Below are positions 10,156-21,882 of a stretch of DNA of 64,000 nucleotides, one piece after another (position 1 is the stretch's first letter; each line of letters begins with the position of its first letter). This DNA is from Agrostemma githago (lineage: Eukaryota > Streptophyta > Magnoliopsida > Caryophyllales > Caryophyllaceae), in assembly GCA_958450325.1 (NCBI GenBank), contig OY288257.1:15891873-15955872 (forward strand). The letters are read 5' to 3'. A program made the translations under genes and the position numbers. Under the pieces are notes generated by a model. The model had not been told where the DNA came from and did no database searches. It saw only the letters and a list, made by a program, of their open reading frames with translations.

Positions 10156-11356
10156 TTGTCCCACCCCGTCCCACATCGTCACGGGCAAACCGCACCCAAC
10201 CCCGTGCCCATATGGCTGCCGCCACCCCCAATCCATCCTCGGCCCCATGGATAATTGATAGTGGGGCCACCCACCATATTATCAACGACCTTAACAACCT
10301 AGCCCTTCACGCCCCTATAACGGGACCGATGATCTTTTAATTGGGGATGGTTCACCTCTTCACATCACAAATATTGGTTCCTTCTCTATCTCTCTTCCAT
10401 CCTTTTCTCCTATACAATTTAATAATGTTCTTCATGCTCCTCTTATATCTAAAAATATAATCTCTGTCTCTCAATTTTGTCTCGATAATAATGTCGTCGC
10501 TCAATTTTTTCCTTCTTATTTTGTCTTACAGGATCGGCTGACGAGACGGGAGCTTTTGAGAGGACAACTTAGTTCGGGCTTATACGAGTGGAAGAACCCG
10601 AGTAATCTATCTGCGGCATGCTTCACGATGGGCGTGTCCACCCTTTGGTATCACAAGCTCGGTCACCCTTCCCCTCCTATTATTTCTACTATTTCTAAAT
10701 TAACTCATTTTTCTATTTCTAATAAATTCTCGCATTGTAGCGCGTGTGCAACTCATAAAAGTCATAAATTACCATTTACTACTAATTCTTTATCTTCTAC
10801 TAAACCGCTTGAATTGCTTTATTCCGATGTTTGGACCTCTCCTATTTATTCCATTGATGGTTTTAAGTATTATGTCGTTTTTGTAGATCATTTCACTCAT
10901 TATACTTGGATTTATCCTTTAAAACAAAAATCTGACACTCAAACTATTTTTAATCGCTTTCGTGCTCTCGTGGAATTTTTTTTTAATCTACCAATTGTTC
11001 AAATTTTTTCTGATAATGGAGGTGAGTACCTTACACTTACGCCCACCATCACCATGGACGGAATAACGCACCTCACTTCCCTTCCCCACACCCGGGAACA
11101 CAATGGTCTTGCCGAACGACGTCATCGTCACATTGTCGAGACCGGTCTTTCCTTCCTCACTTATGCTCACATGCCCACCACCTATTGGTCCTACGCCTTC
11201 ACCACCGCGGTTTACTTAATTAAGCGCATGCCTACGTCTAACCTTCACAATCTTTCCCCGTTCACTAAACCTTTTGGACATAGTCCAAACTATTCTAAAC
11301 TTCGTAGCTTTGGGTGTCTTTGCCTACCCATGGTTACGACCCTACACCAAACATAA
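10156..11356 (+). pseudogene. Copia protease and integrase region
   Basis: The aspartic protease signature WIIDSGATHH lies at about 10247-10276. The GAG-pre-integrase block WYHKLGHPS and zinc residues (HCSACATHKSHK) are near 10645-10770. The integrase core follows, with the first D in LYSDVWTSP, the second D in IFSDNGGEY and the E in HNGLAERRHRHIVE, so the catalytic triad is present. Stops and frame changes occur before 10556, and the frame ends at 11356. Confidence 0.88.
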
Positions 11357-12171
11357 ACTTGAACCCAAGTCCAAACCATGTGTGTTTATAGGTTAATCCC
11401 CGACTTAGAGTGCCTATTATTGTCTTGACACCACCACCTCGTGCATATACACGTCACGCCATGTACGGTTTGTTGAAGACTCTTTCCCGTTCTCTACCCT
11501 CCCCATGACTCTCTCGGACCAGTCGGCCCCCACCTTGGCTGACTGGTGCGCCGTACCCCTTACCATTCTCACTCCGACCTCCCCTGTCCCCTCGGCTTCG
11601 CCCGAACCCCCTCCCTTGCGCGTCTAGTCCAGACGCCCCCGACCCCCACCTGAATCGCCGTCCAACCAGGGCGGTTCACCCTCAAAACCCGTTGACCCGA
11701 TCGTCCCGTCCACAACCCGAGTTGACCAGGACCGCCCTCTGCCAATCAGCCCACCTCCCCTGTCGACCAGCCCCATCCCCCCGAGTCTGCCGACACCACC
11801 ACCGAGTCTGCCAACACTACCACCCTGACCACCGAGTCTGTCATCACCTCCACCCGCCCCACCACTCGGCTTAAGAACAAAATTCGGATTCCCAACCTTA
11901 AGTACGCTGCCATCATTCACTCTCCCACCAACTCTTCCGCACCCGTTACCCTTAAGGCAGCCCTAGCTGACCCTCAATGGCGTGCTGCCATGGATGCTGA
12001 ATAGTTAGCTCTTCTCACTAATAACACCTGGACTCTTGTCCCACCTCACTCGTCTCAGAATATTGTCGGTTGTCATTGGGTTTTCCGTATTAAGTATAAA
12101 CCCGATAACACCATCGGCGAATATAAAGCCCGTCTTGTTGCTAAGGGGTTCCACCATGCTGAAACTATTAG
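11357..12171 (+). pseudogene. Copia integrase-RT linker and start of reverse transcriptase
   Basis: The linker is proline-rich and low in complexity (11520-11880) with several stops. RT begins with ALADPQWRAAMDAE, a stop, then LLTNNTWTLVP, VGCHWVFRIKYKPD and YKARLVAKGF, which is the usual copia RT opening. The sequence then breaks at HHAET, before the catalytic YVDD region. Confidence 0.85.
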
Positions 12172-12590
12172 TCTTTTGGAGGGACCATCAAAGAGGCCCC
12201 AACATCAAGCTCAAAGGGTATTTAATGATATCGGATGCACCTATGCTTATGCACTCCAAAGGCTTCCAACCTAAGGAAAACTGAAGCCAATCGGTCCAAC
12301 TTCGGACCCTTCTATGGAACTACGAAGCAAATGGTTTAGAGATGATGCCTATTATGCCCTTCATCAAGGAAACAAACATGACACCGAAAAGTGTTATAGA
12401 CTGAAGCACGAGATCTAGGATATGATCAAGAATGAAACAATCCCACTCCCATCTGGAAAGCCTAATAATGTCAACAACCCATTTGGAGATCATGCAAGTG
12501 GGATATTCGTAGGAGATCAGACCAACTTGTCCCACTTAATTCGTCCAGTATGCCGTTGATTAATTCGAGTTCCTCTCAAGCTCAGACAAT
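12172..12590 (+). pseudogene. gag of element C, C-terminal part with zinc-binding-like motif
   Basis: Resumes as SLLEGPSKRPQHQAQRVFND, matching the B gag (NTPTRVFTDIG), then YAYALQRLPT. The motif YALHQGNKHDTEKCYRLKHEI matches the B motif CQYH.GNGHDTEKCW, with the first cysteine replaced by tyrosine. The match ends near SHLIRPVCR, after which B continues into protease but C does not. Confidence 0.8.
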
Positions 12591-14370
12591 GAAGTTCAAG
12601 TCGGGAAGTTGATCATTTGTTAAGTCGGGTCTAAGACCCGTTCGTGTGTCATTATGTCAGCCCTTATGTGTTTTTTGGTCCGATGTTGAAGTGTGCTAAA
12701 CGATGATGATAATAATGCTTGTTGCATTATTTTCTCTTATTTTGCAGCTTAGATCAAAGTTGAGTGGGTTTTGTCTTGATATGATATTATACCAATTTGA
12801 TTTGTCTAGCTTGAACCATTAATTGCTAAATGAGTAAATTTGATTAATTCTCGGTAAGCGACAAAAATTCTGAGGAGTTTGGAGCTTCCTAGGCCAATAT
12901 CATTCATAATTGGTCTCATTTGTTATTAGGATTGACTGATTTTCTACTTGCAGAATGTGTTGCATCAATTTTCATATGTGTGACATTCGTCTCTTATTAC
13001 TAAATACATGTTGGGTTTGAGGAGGTGGTACATGGTGAAAGCCAATTCTACTTGTTCTTTTGACCTCCACATAGCCAAATCGACCTGATTTTATTACCCT
13101 ATAGGTTTAGGTCCTTGTACACTATGTTTATCTTGTCTGAGACTTTGTAGCCTATTTTTACTCACCTTACTATTAGCTACATCCTAAAAATGACTACCTT
13201 GTCGGGACAGTCGCAGTTGCTTACTTGATTTAATTAGTTATACTCTTGTTGAATTGAGAATTTTTATATCATTTGACTATGAGACAATGTAATAACCTTC
13301 CCCTAATTGAAAAAAAAAAACAGAAAAAAAAAAAAAAAGCAAAAGCAAGAGAAAGAGAGAAAAAAGGATCGGAAAAAGAAACATAAAGACAAAAAATTGC
13401 TTCTTACAAATGCTTAGGGGAATGGTCAGAAAAGAAAAAAAAAAGTAGAGTCTAATGCACGTTTGTGAGGGTATCAAAAATTCTCTCTTGTATTTCAAGT
13501 GAAGATCATTTCTCTAATTGGTGATTTGATATCAAGTGTTCGAGTAGAATTGTTTTCAGTGTGTATCTGCGACTACCGATATTAGCTCTACATTTCCATA
13601 TGTGCCTTGCACAATTCACTTTTTACCCCTATCTATTGGCCGCCCTTGTAAGTCCTTTACATGTACCATGGTCTTGTTTGGTTGAATACATATTTGGTTG
13701 GGGAGATTGATTTCACACTCCATGAATGCATATTCCACAAGTTCAAGGAATGATTCTCATTTCTTCTATCTTTACATATACTCACATCGTTACTTATGAC
13801 TGAAAGAGTGAAATCCGCGAGGAATCCGACTTTTAGGTCATGCAAGATTGGAAATTTGGAAGACAATGTTTCTTGGCAGACATGATTATCGGTTTAATTG
13901 AATTTCTTGGCATTACACGTTTCTTAGCTTGATCTAATTTGTGAATTTGGAGGATGATCATTACATACCTCTGAGTCGTGCTTTACATCACTTGTCCTCC
14001 GACAATCAAGTGTTTGGTTTGAGTAAGTTATGCCCAGATCGTGTGCCATTACGTCCAAGTCAGAAAAATGTGTTCACATGATTTTTTTATTTTTCGTGCG
14101 CTGGAACGACCTCTCAACATCTATATCCTCAGTGAGTCGATAATTGAACTAAATTTCGTACACACTTACGGATTTTCGTTTGAAGGTAGCGAGCTATGCC
14201 CACGTCATTTACTTTCAGGTCACGTAGTGTCCGAGTCGCATTTGAAAAATGCAAATCATGCATACCCATCATATACCTGTTCAAAAATGCTCATGAAATT
14301 CAAAAACTTTTTTTTTCAAAAGTTTCAGATAGATGATCCCATATTTCAAATGAATTCGACCTCAAGTCTA
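12591..14370 (+). other. Non-coding interior of element C
   Basis: No pol domain or other coding block is found on either strand. An A-rich tract (13309-13460) and stop-rich sequence resemble the long untranslated 3' part of plant Ty3/gypsy elements. This supports C being a gag-only, non-autonomous element. Confidence 0.5.
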
Positions 14371-14528
14371 GGATCGAAGATCTAATAGTTCAAGCCTTAA
14401 GTTCAAAATTCGGGTCGACGACCCAATATCTCAAATTTCAAATTCATATATCGGATCGGCGATCCAATGATTCAAATATTTCAAAATCAAGATTGGGGTC
14501 GACGACCCATTCATTCGAAATTCGGGTT
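14371..14528. repeat. Palindromic tandem array of element C, left part
   Basis: Cores GGATCGAAGATCT (14371), GGGTCGACGACCC (14412), GGATCGGCGATCC (14453) and GGGTCGACGACCC (14496) alternate, about 41-43 bp apart, within TTCAAAATT-type spacers. The CACTA-like element cuts the next core. Confidence 0.75.
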
Positions 14529-16389
14529 CACTACTACAAATAAGCACTTGGGCCACGGCTGAGTTTGTGACAAAAGTGCTAAATTTTCGTGGCTAAAGTA
14601 CTAGCCACAGAAAGACCACCTGTGGCGCAAGTGGCCATGGCATACAAATAGCCACAAAAAAAACGTACCAAGTATTGATTTTTTTGCCACTGAGTCTCCC
14701 GTGGCTAGACTTATTTTTTTGCCACGGATTATCCCGTGGATAATTACCCTTGTGATGAAACATTTATTCCTGTGACAAAATATATACTAAATTAATAAGT
14801 TGTGTGCATCGATTTGAATTCTTTTAAAGTGATTTTTTTTCCACAAACTAAATTTAATTTTGAGTAATTAATTGTTTTTCTCCCAATGATTTAAATATTT
14901 ATGATTAAAATTTGATTACTCCGGCAAAAAAAAAAAATAAGTTTCGAAATTTACTTTCGTATTTATGATTTCATTAATTTATCGATATTTGTATTTTAAT
15001 TTCTATTTTCCACGTTTTTGTCTTTGCGTTACTTGTTTAATTAGATCTTTTTTTACTTTGAACTATCAGTCATTATTTTATGTCATCTGTATTTTATCTT
15101 CATCGAGTTTCCTCTTGTCTACTTCAAGTTTTACCCAAATTTTATTTTTCATTAAGGAAATTTTATTTTATATTCATTTTTTAAAATATCTTCCAAATAA
15201 TATTACAGAACAGTTATTGAATTGGACAGTTGACGATAAATTAATTTTGAATTTCCTCACCAAGCTAGTAATCCTTAATTATTAGGTTTTCTTACTCGTA
15301 TTTGTTAATTATTGGTTTTTCTCACTTATACCTCTCTTTTTTGAAAAATAAATTTTACTGATTATTAAACTTAGGTACGACTTTCTAAAACATTAATCTT
15401 TCTTCCAAACTAAACAACTTGAAAGACAATTAATTTACAAAAATAATCATTGTTTTCAAAGTCAAAGGTAATTCCATAAAAAAAAATTGATCGATTAGAA
15501 TTCTTAAATACGAGTTAAAAAAAAAAAAAAATCAATAATTTGAAAAAAAATATACAACGCTTGACAGTTGTGGTTATGAGTCATGCTCGGTCACTTTCTT
15601 TTTAAGTTTTTTTGTCTTCAAAAGAAATGTATTACGTGTGAAAAAATTAATAAACTAATTAAGCGGTAAAAATGAAAGAGTCTCAAATAATATTAGACGT
15701 CTCAATGATGTATCATAAATCACATACTTATTTTAGTTAATATGTTATGTAAGCCGCATTTTATCTAGCATATATTACACTATTTAAATGTCAGTCAGTC
15801 TTTCAAAAGTCATACTTAATATTATATAATTTTAATTACACATATTGTCAAGTTAAGAGAAATCAACGACTTCAAAAATTATGATTAGTTGAAAATCAAC
15901 AAATTAGACAACCAAAGTTTTCTTTACTTGTATTTAATTTTACAAAAAAACAATTTTTTTTCCTTCTTAAAACTATAAAAAAGAATAACACTTTTTTTTA
16001 TTAATAGAATATTTTCAAATTTAATATTTTTATTTATTTTCATATTTTAAACATTAGCCACATGCGTTTATTAGATCATTGGCTATAAAATAATTTCGCA
16101 ATGGAAGTTAATTACATTGTGACTAAAAAATATTTGCCAAAGAACAAATTCATGGCTAAATTAATTTTTGCAACGGGTGTGGCATCTTTCGTGGCAATAG
16201 TGATTATTGGCCACGACTTTAATAAAATTCATGACACAAATGAATTTTAGCCAAGGGAAGTATTGTCTCGTGGCATATTTTTTTTCCCAGGTACTGAATC
16301 AAAATTTTCCCGTAGCTAGGTAAAATTTAGCCACGAATAACAAATTCTCATGGCATAATTCGTGGCGCAAGTGTCAACTTGTAGTAATT
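14529..16389. mobile_element. CACTA-like non-autonomous element
   Basis: The left end reads CACTACTACAAATAAG and the right end, on the other strand, AATTACTACAAGTTGAC. The subterminal regions are full of GCCAC/GTGGC motifs in both directions, as in CACTA transposons. Flanking triplets are GTT (14526-14528) and GTC (16390-16392), consistent with a 3-bp duplication of GTC from a GGGTCGAC core. No transposase is encoded. The interior is AT-rich. Confidence 0.8.
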
Positions 16390-16660
16390 GTCGACAACCC
16401 ATTATTTCAAATGACAAGTTTAAAATTCAGGTCGACGACCCAGTCTTTTAAAATTTTGGATCGACCGATCCAATAATCCTAATGTTTCAGATTCAAAATT
16501 CGGTTCGACGACCCATCCATTCAAAATTCGGATCAACGATCCAATTATTCAAATGTTTCATAATTCGAGTCGACAACTCAGCATTTCAAAATTCGGTTCG
16601 ACGATCCAGTGATTCAAATGTTTTAAAATCAAATTTCATGTCGATAATCAAATGATCCAT
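16390..16660. repeat. Palindromic tandem array of element C, right part
   Basis: Cores continue: GTCGACAACCC (16390), GGTCGACGACCC (16429), GGATCGACCGATCC (16458), GGTTCGACGACCC (16502), GGATCAACGATCC (16530), GAGTCGACAACTC (16567) and GGTTCGACGATCC (16595). Spacings of about 28 and 37-43 bp alternate. Confidence 0.75.
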
Positions 16661-17068
16661 CTCGACAATTTGAATGTGTGTTATGTGATGTTGGATTATG
16701 TTCAAGTGTAGCAGGATATGCTTCAATTGAGGCTCTGAAGCTGACGGCTACAGGGGTCATCATCAAAATAAACCGGAGGAACTCTGTATGCAACTCAAGT
16801 GAGCAACGTGGATAACAGGATATGCTTCGACTGAGGGCTTTAAATTAATGTTGTTGACTTTGGACCCATTGCAAATTGGAGGAACTCCACAATTTAGTTC
16901 AGGTGAGTAATTGTTAGTGACTTGATCACAAGGCATTTAAGTGTATTCGGGTTTTCAAACTGAAATCGAAATGAACTCGGGAACGATATAATATGAGTAC
17001 GGTGGTGCGGAGTGCACATTTGTATTCAATCTAATACCAAACTTGTTGTTATATGGGATGGTTATGAT
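16661..17068 (+). repeat. Two-copy direct repeat in element C
   Basis: The block AGGATATGCTTCAATTGAGG, followed later by GGAGGAACTC and CAAGTGAGCAA, occurs twice about 110 bp apart. The right edge, ATGAT at 17064-17068, is the target site of element B. Confidence 0.6.
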
Positions 17069-19662
17069 TGTGGACATGACATAGGTCCACCCCGACGCGG
17101 CCATGCGCGAGTTTGGGGAGGCGAATGAGTCTACATAGGAGAATGGATCGAATTGAAATTTAAATCGAAGTGGAGTCGCCACCGAACTTTGTGGGAGTTC
17201 GGGCCCGTTCGAACCCACTCTATGTCGTAGTGGGCCATATACAAAATGCGGCCCATTTCCGATGTCAGAGTTTATTGGGCTCGTCCCTTTGCATTGCGAT
17301 ACCGATACCGTCACTACCGGTTATCGTGTATTGAATGACTCTCGTGCGCCAACGGTTTCGGGCATCCGGAAACCGAGGTTCTGAGTAAGGGGTGAGGGTA
17401 CATGTTGGGAAGCCCACAAAGGACACCCAACACCGCCCGCACATTGGCGGCCTCTACTAAGATATCGAATGATTTTCTAATACGCGGGTTAGTAGTTCGG
17501 TTAAATGATATGCAAACATCGTTTTCCCTAAGCATGCGAGAAATTGAAAGGGTTTCTAAGTCTATTTAATGAAACTAAAACTAACGTCGAAGTTAAATTT
17601 AGCATGCGAGTTCATTTTAGTACAATAAAATAAACAATAAAAATCAACAAAGAAATAACAAACTTGTTAGTAACGGTATAACGATAATAACGGTTTGCGA
17701 ATAATGAAATACGGAAAGACAACAATAAGATGATGCATGGTTTCGAAAGGTGATATTCCACGTGATTGATTTGACACGTGTTGACCAAAGTCATAAAAAA
17801 AGCGTTGACGAAACTCGAATGACCTTGTAGGACTCACGGTTTAACATGATGAGGGGCCACTCGACCGAGTCATTGAAGGACCCGACCTAGTGGACCTCTG
17901 AAAGGGCTTCTGTCCCGTATTTTAGACCCTACTCGATCGAGTTATTGGCGAACTCGATTGAGTACACTGCCACTCGATCGAGTCATTGCGAGACTCGGCC
18001 GAGTGATGGTCGAAAAAGGGTTCTGTCTCGATTTTTGGGGTGCCACTCGACCGAGTGGGCTAGGCACTCGATTGAGTGCCTCCTGTACGAACTAAGGTTC
18101 GCTTTGCAATTTGTTATTGATTTCGAAGTTGCCTTTCGATTTTAGTAAATCGATGACTTTGTTGAACCGAGCGTAAATATTGTAAGATTTATTCTCGATT
18201 CTTAACTTCAACACTCGTCATATCCCATATTCGATTATTGAATCGATATGGAATATTAGAGTGATAACTTAAATAAAATAATATAATTCATTTTAAATTA
18301 ACTAAGGCGGTATGGATTTCCTCCGCTTTTATAGTGTCGTAATTCTAACGAATTATATGACAATTATTTTAGCATCAACGAAAACCGCGCTAATTAATTT
18401 ATTTGACTAAATCGTTCAAATTCGACATCCAACTATTGAGTTGGTATCGAATCTACTAGATTGACACTCGAATTAAAAAAAACTAGATTCGATTCCCTCC
18501 GCATCCCGACATCATAATTAATTCTTGCGAATTGTTTGATGTCGGATCCCCAGGTTTCGAATCAACTTAAAAAAAAAGATGTTTGTTCCGAAAATAGTTT
18601 TAGAATCAACGAATGTACAATTGATGATAAAGCGAACGAAATAAAAGGTTGTTGTTTATGTTGACTTGTTTCAAGAATCAAGTGCTAGGGGTGTCGGGAT
18701 AAGCGACCGGCAACGCTGGGTGCAATACCCTTGTATATTCGGGTTTTCTTATCCCGACATCATTCGCACTCGACACAAATTCACAAGTATTTTAATGCTT
18801 TTAATACTAGTAATTATTAGCGATATTATAGACGCGATAACGACGGTAAGAAGAAATAAAAAAAGTGATGATGATGATATAGACGACGCACGAAGAGGAA
18901 AAAAAAGGAGAAAAGAGAATAACGGGATTTGGCACCCTCAACCTACATGTTCTTGTTCTCGGACGGAAGTCGTAGTTATGGCTAGCACGGGAGTATCGAG
19001 ATGTAGGCTAAGTTATGGTGATTAGAGTTCGAATTCATAGATGCTAGGGTTAGGGTTTTTAGTATAGACTAAGGATCGATTAGGTTTTTTTAGGGTTCGA
19101 AAAAGATGTTTTGAAGTGTGTGCATGGGGGTGTATATATAGGCTAGGCTAGGTACCCCCGGCTAGGGTTACTCGACCAAGTAACTGGCCAACTCGGTCGA
19201 GTGGCCCAGTGCGACTGCAGTCGGGCCTGAATGAGGGCCCACTCGATCGAGTGAGCTGAGCACTCGATCGAGTGGGTCAGCTGGTACGAGAGGTCCGGGT
19301 TGTTTGGACCTCGGGTTAGATGTTTTGTATGTTTTGTATTTGGACTGGGCTTATGACATTTGGATGGCTGTTTCGTATGTCTCGGAAGCAGCTTTGACCG
19401 GGGTTTGACTCAATCGCTATAAGTCGGTTTTATTTCCGATGTCAATTTTGATCCAAATTAGTGTTATTTGCTTGGAAATGACCCACTGGGCCAGAATTTG
19501 AGGTTGGTTTTGTGAGATTTGTACTCCGTAAGTGATTAAGCCAACAACTAATGGTTTTGAGCCCATATCCGAGTGTGTAGAAACACGTTTGCGTCCGATC
19601 ATCATCGGGTGTTTTTTGGAAACTGCTATAGACACCTGGCAGTCAAAATGTGGGTGTCTACA
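17069..19662 (-). repeat. 3' LTR of element B
   Basis: Begins TGTGGACATGACATAGG and ends GGGTGTCTACA in plus-strand text, so on the minus strand it runs TGTAGACACCC to CATGTCCACA. It is nearly the same as 29301-31901, with scattered point changes and small indels. Palindromes start at 17859, 17880, 17931, 17952, 17972, 17993, 18045 and 18066, and at 19170, 19191, 19241 and 19262. Confidence 0.92.
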
Positions 19663-19680
19663 GAGCCCCCACTCTGACTG
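19663..19680 (-). other. Polypurine tract of element B
   Basis: The minus strand reads CAGTCAGAGTGGGGGCTC directly before the LTR start TGTAGACACCC. Confidence 0.88.
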
Positions 19681-20226
19681 AGGCTTGGACAGGGCGAAAG
19701 TCAGAGTAGCTACCAAGCCAATTAAGACCTGGTAGACTTCTGATCGGGTCGTTTATAGTCCGTTGGACTTGCGTGAAGGGCTCGCCGCCAGCTATAAGAT
19801 AGAAGTCATACCTGAGCTAATGATAATACCTCCGTGGGAAATTTGGACTTGTCGCGTAAGTCCTGGGGGTGCCTATATGTGGGCTCATCCCGTGAAAAAT
19901 GCCGCATTGGGCCTTCCGCTGGGGAGATATGTGAATTGCGCGGTCTTGAATTGTACCTGTATAAGTTACATAAAATTTTGCATGCAACATGTAGGTGAAA
20001 CAAACATGACTCGCGCTAGGGAAAATGATTTTTGAATTTTTGAAAAATTTTGAATTTTTTGAATTTTTGAATTTTTTTTGAAATTTTTTGACTCCAAAGA
20101 AATTTAGGAAAGTTCGGGATGACTATCTCTGTGCTAATATTGAGACTAGGTTTGTATGTTTAAGCCGGTTTAAGTTAGGAAAATTTTGTGTAGGGAAGAT
20201 ATGGAAAGAAGGTTGTGGGGTTAATA

Positions 20227-20236
20227 CTATAAATAC
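20227..20236 (+). promoter_or_regulatory. TATA box of the antisense ORF in element B
   Basis: CTATAAATAC lies about 92 bp before ATG 20328, matching the position in element A. It points opposite to the element's own transcription. Confidence 0.65.
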
Positions 20237-20327
20237 CCCTCCCTTGTCTTTGATTTTCTTCATAATTTCCTCACAAATCATCCCTTCTAAAAAAGAAATC
20301 TCCTTATTCCTCTCAAGAGTTTTAACC

Positions 20328-21497
20328 ATGGGAATCGATCGATTGACCGTGATGCTGCAAGAGTGGTCCCGACGCTTTAGGGACACGGATAGAGTGGCTC
20401 TTAATCAGACGGGTATTACTCAGCTGTATCCATTCCGTCAGATGCAAGTTGATCGCTACTTTCTTGATGCTTGTTTGTCCTATTGGGACGACACATATCA
20501 TGTCTTTGCCTTCCCCGGTGAGAAGTTTGCCCTTTTACCCGAGAAGATTGCTGCTGTGGGAGGATGGAACCCGATACTTCGTCCTGCCGTCCCGTATTCG
20601 GTTTATGACCCGAGGAGGAAGCTTCGAGAATTTCTAGGGCTTTCCCACAACGAAGTGTCCCGTATGATGAAGGATGGCAATATTTCTCTGATCGACTTGG
20701 CCGAGAAATTTATGAACCCGCATGATGTCCGGGTGAGACCAATTCACAGCCGTAGGGCCTTTTCCTTTTGTATGCTTCACGTTTATGCTTTTGAAGGTCA
20801 TATGGACTTATTGTCATGCATGGGTAACGCCCGCCTCTTGACCGTGGTTGATCTGATGGAGACGGAGCACAGTCCGGCTTAGCTTATCACGGGTGAAATT
20901 ATCCAAGGCCTAGACACGGGTTGAACTGACTGATGTGATGTGCGATACTTGGATGCAAAGATGGTACACCCGGCATACTTGGCCCATTCCAAATCTCGTC
21001 ACTCAATCTGGGTTTCAGACTCTTATGTGAAGTGGACCAAAGCTGATTCCGCGAAGGCCCGCGCTGCTTTGAAGGTTGATGAAGCTTTTGACCTGCTACG
21101 GAGGGAATAAGTCAAAGATAATAGGGGCTTCTTCGACGAAGGAGACACTCCGGCTACCATGGTCCGTCTTATGTCAGGACAAAAGAAAAAGCCCAAGACT
21201 CAAGGTGAAGGGTCTAATGCAAGAGGTGCTCGGGGGAAGGTGAGCCCCCAGACTGATTTAGAAAGGAGATGCCCAAGATTGGCAGTTCAGGACCGACTTG
21301 GCCCACGAGATAGACTACCTTAGCACGTGCGGGCCCGACTTGGACCAAAGACAATAGCAGAAGACCCCCTGTCAAAGAAACGGGTTCGAACTAAGGAGGT
21401 TCCCCTCGTGATTCGGGAACGTTCGCCCCCGCCCCGGCGACCTCGGGCTCCACGCGACCCAAAGGACAAAGGGAAGGGCAAGATGCACGAATATTAG
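20328..21497 (+). pseudogene. Antisense extra ORF of element B (plant-mobile-domain/DUF7745-like)
   Basis: Starts at ATG 20328 (MGIDRLTVMLQEWSRRF). The longer open frame upstream is not supported by the copy in A. Blocks shared with A include VDRYFLDAC, DDTYHV, VGGWNPILRP, RRKLREFLGLSHNEVSRM, FCMLHVYAFEGHMDLLSCMG and VVDLMETEHSPA. At 20880 a TAG stands where A has TGG (W). Beyond 20920 A cannot be compared, and more stops occur (near 20923 and 21108). The C-terminal end is basic and proline-rich (RERSPPPRPRAPRDPKDKGK) and stops at 21495. The family resembles the plant mobile domain/aminotransferase-like proteins carried by several TE groups. Function is unknown; a role as a transcription or silencing modulator is speculation. 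Confidence 0.75.
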
Positions 21498-21608
21498 CCT
21501 CCTTAATTTTATTATTTGTATATTATTACTATACTTTTTTTGTGGTGTGATTTTTTGTTTGCCGTTTTTGGCATTTTTTTTTGTAATTCCCGAGTTTATC
21601 TAGATTTT

Positions 21609-21614
21609 AATAAA
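21609..21614 (+). terminator. Polyadenylation signal for the antisense ORF
   Basis: AATAAA lies 112 bp after the stop codon and before the end of the oppositely oriented pol (21883), giving a tail-to-tail arrangement. Confidence 0.5.
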
Positions 21615-21882
21615 AGACATATTATTGAATACCGTTCCCGTCTTTTCGTTATTGCAGTGGTTGTACCCTTTTGAGGGGTTGCCTACGTATCCACAATTAG
21701 CAGAATCAAGCCAAACGTAGTTCCAAAATTGGGTTTTGCAATTTTCGAAATACATCAAGATTATTAATTCGAGATGTGCAACAGTTGAATAATTAATTCT
21801 AACTTATTGACTTGCTTATAATTTCTGAAAATTTATAAAAGACAAATTTTATAAATTTTTGCAAATGACATTGAGATAGGAT

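Larger units (their letters stand above)
8957..12171 (+). mobile_element. Truncated Ty1/copia element inserted in gag of C
   Basis: A short 5' LTR, PBS, gag, protease, integrase and the first part of reverse transcriptase are in canonical copia order. The 3' half of RT, RNase H and the 3' LTR are missing. Both junctions carry the 9-bp word AACTATTAG (8954-8962 and 12163-12171), and the gag frame of C continues right after it. The truncation may therefore be a deletion at microhomology. The lineage is possibly Ale/Retrofit-like, which is uncertain. Confidence 0.88.

Noticed and set aside
17314..18145. Small open frames inside the B LTRs (also 29265-30320)
   Set aside because: They overlap palindrome clusters and U5 sequence, lie in untranslated LTR, and show no protein similarity.
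20088..20327. Upstream extension of the antisense ORF in B
   Set aside because: Element A lacks this extension, the TATA box lies inside it, and the shared protein begins at ATG 20328.
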